In this document: positions 63,738-64,000 of the stretch, one piece after another
Position numbering within the stretch: position 1 is the stretch's first letter
Layout of the letters: each line of letters begins with the position of its first letter
From: Aphanothece sacrum FPU1
Lineage (GTDB): Bacteria; Cyanobacteriota; Cyanobacteriia; Cyanobacteriales; Microcystaceae
Length of the DNA stretch: 64,000 nucleotides
Assembly (NCBI RefSeq): GCF_003864295.1
Contig: NZ_BDQK01000005.1
Location: forward strand, 186,001 to 250,000
Direction of reading: 5' to 3'
Translations under genes and position numbers: made by a program
Notes under the pieces: generated by a model
Seen by the model: only the letters and a program-made list of their open reading frames with translations
What the model was told of the DNA's origin: nothing
The model's database searches: none

Positions 63738-64000
63738 ATGACCAAAACGGTTGCAGATGTAATGACCCCCAATCCGATTACGGTGACTCCCCAAACTCCC
63801 CTACCCGAAGCTATCCGAATTTTGGCGGAAAAGCGTATTAGTGGGTTGCCTGTGGTCGATGATTCAGGAAAATTGGTAGGCGTAATCTCAGAAACGGATT
63901 TAATGTGGCAAGAAAGCGGGGTCGAACCTCCTCCCTACATTATGATCCTTGATAGTGTGATTTATTTGCAAAATCCGGCTCGCCATGAAAAGGAAATTCA
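63738..64000 (+). CDS. CBS-domain protein, cut by the window end
   Basis: The frame opens at ATG 63738, seven bases after a GGTGAGG stretch, and is still open at the edge. MTKTVADVMTPNPITVTPQT, AIRILAEKRISGLPVVDDSGKLVGVISETDLMWQ form the first CBS repeat; the second presumably lies beyond the window. CBS pairs bind adenosine nucleotides and sense energy state, and the ligand here is unknown. Confidence 0.88.
   Translation, partial: MTKTVADVMTPNPITVTPQTPLPEAIRILAEKRISGLPVVDDSGKLVGVISETDLMWQESGVEPPPYIMILDSVIYLQNPARHEKEI

Overview
The window is chromosomal DNA from a cyanobacterium. Evidence: petN of the cytochrome b6f complex, a cyanobacterial-type gshA, glgA, a PAP/fibrillin protein, the adjacent DUF2605/DUF2973 pair, the lysA-cdaA-uppS order, many GCGATCGC (HIP1) octamers, AT-rich intergenic DNA, a PEP-CTERM protein and several Uma2 (DUF820) genes. 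The overall look resembles unicellular Crocosphaera/Cyanothece-type genomes, but the genus is an inference. No rRNA, CRISPR array, prophage or replication origin was seen.

Layout. 0-9 kb: lysA, cdaA (c-di-AMP synthase), uppS, rlmD, an RsbW-like kinase, rnc and hslO. 9-24 kb: an unusual lipoprotein nuclease (PLD + EF-hand + HhH), an EcfT-type permease, thioredoxin, a five-copy 134-bp hairpin array, glgA, an aminotransferase, a cupin, two toxin-antitoxin pairs, three Uma2 genes and dnaX. 24-32 kb: a SIMPL protein, sdhA, DUF2605 and DUF2973 genes separated by an IS605-type relic, plsC, ispD, an acetyltransferase, a glycosyltransferase and a fibrillin. 32-37 kb: a rearranged antitoxin/PIN-MNT/HEPN locus, tRNA-Met(CAU), and a LysM-M23 cell-wall hydrolase behind a long leader. 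37-49 kb: gshA, a polysaccharide polymerase, a transaldolase-like aldolase, a double ABC ATPase, an aspartoacylase, an AAA-like protein, a small secreted peptide, ydcF between two inverted MITEs, and a decayed RloA/RloB locus. 49-64 kb: a PEP-CTERM protein, fba, leuB, IS relics, petN with a small partner, a membrane-MoaD fusion, a SagB-type oxidoreductase, MscS, PhzF, an M1 peptidase, an IS4 element in a broken methyltransferase gene, and the start of a CBS-domain gene.

Most genes are housekeeping. Cell-envelope functions recur (lysA, uppS, cdaA, the M23 hydrolase, plsC, polymerase, glycosyltransferase), and c-di-AMP could link cdaA to the M23 leader. The unusual content is mostly repeats and remodelled accessory genes: at least five families of palindromic or tandem repeats, AT-rich short repeats that run up to the start codons of several genes, two genes bracketed by inverted repeat copies, a truncated PIN domain fused in frame to an MNT nucleotidyltransferase, and a membrane domain fused to MoaD.
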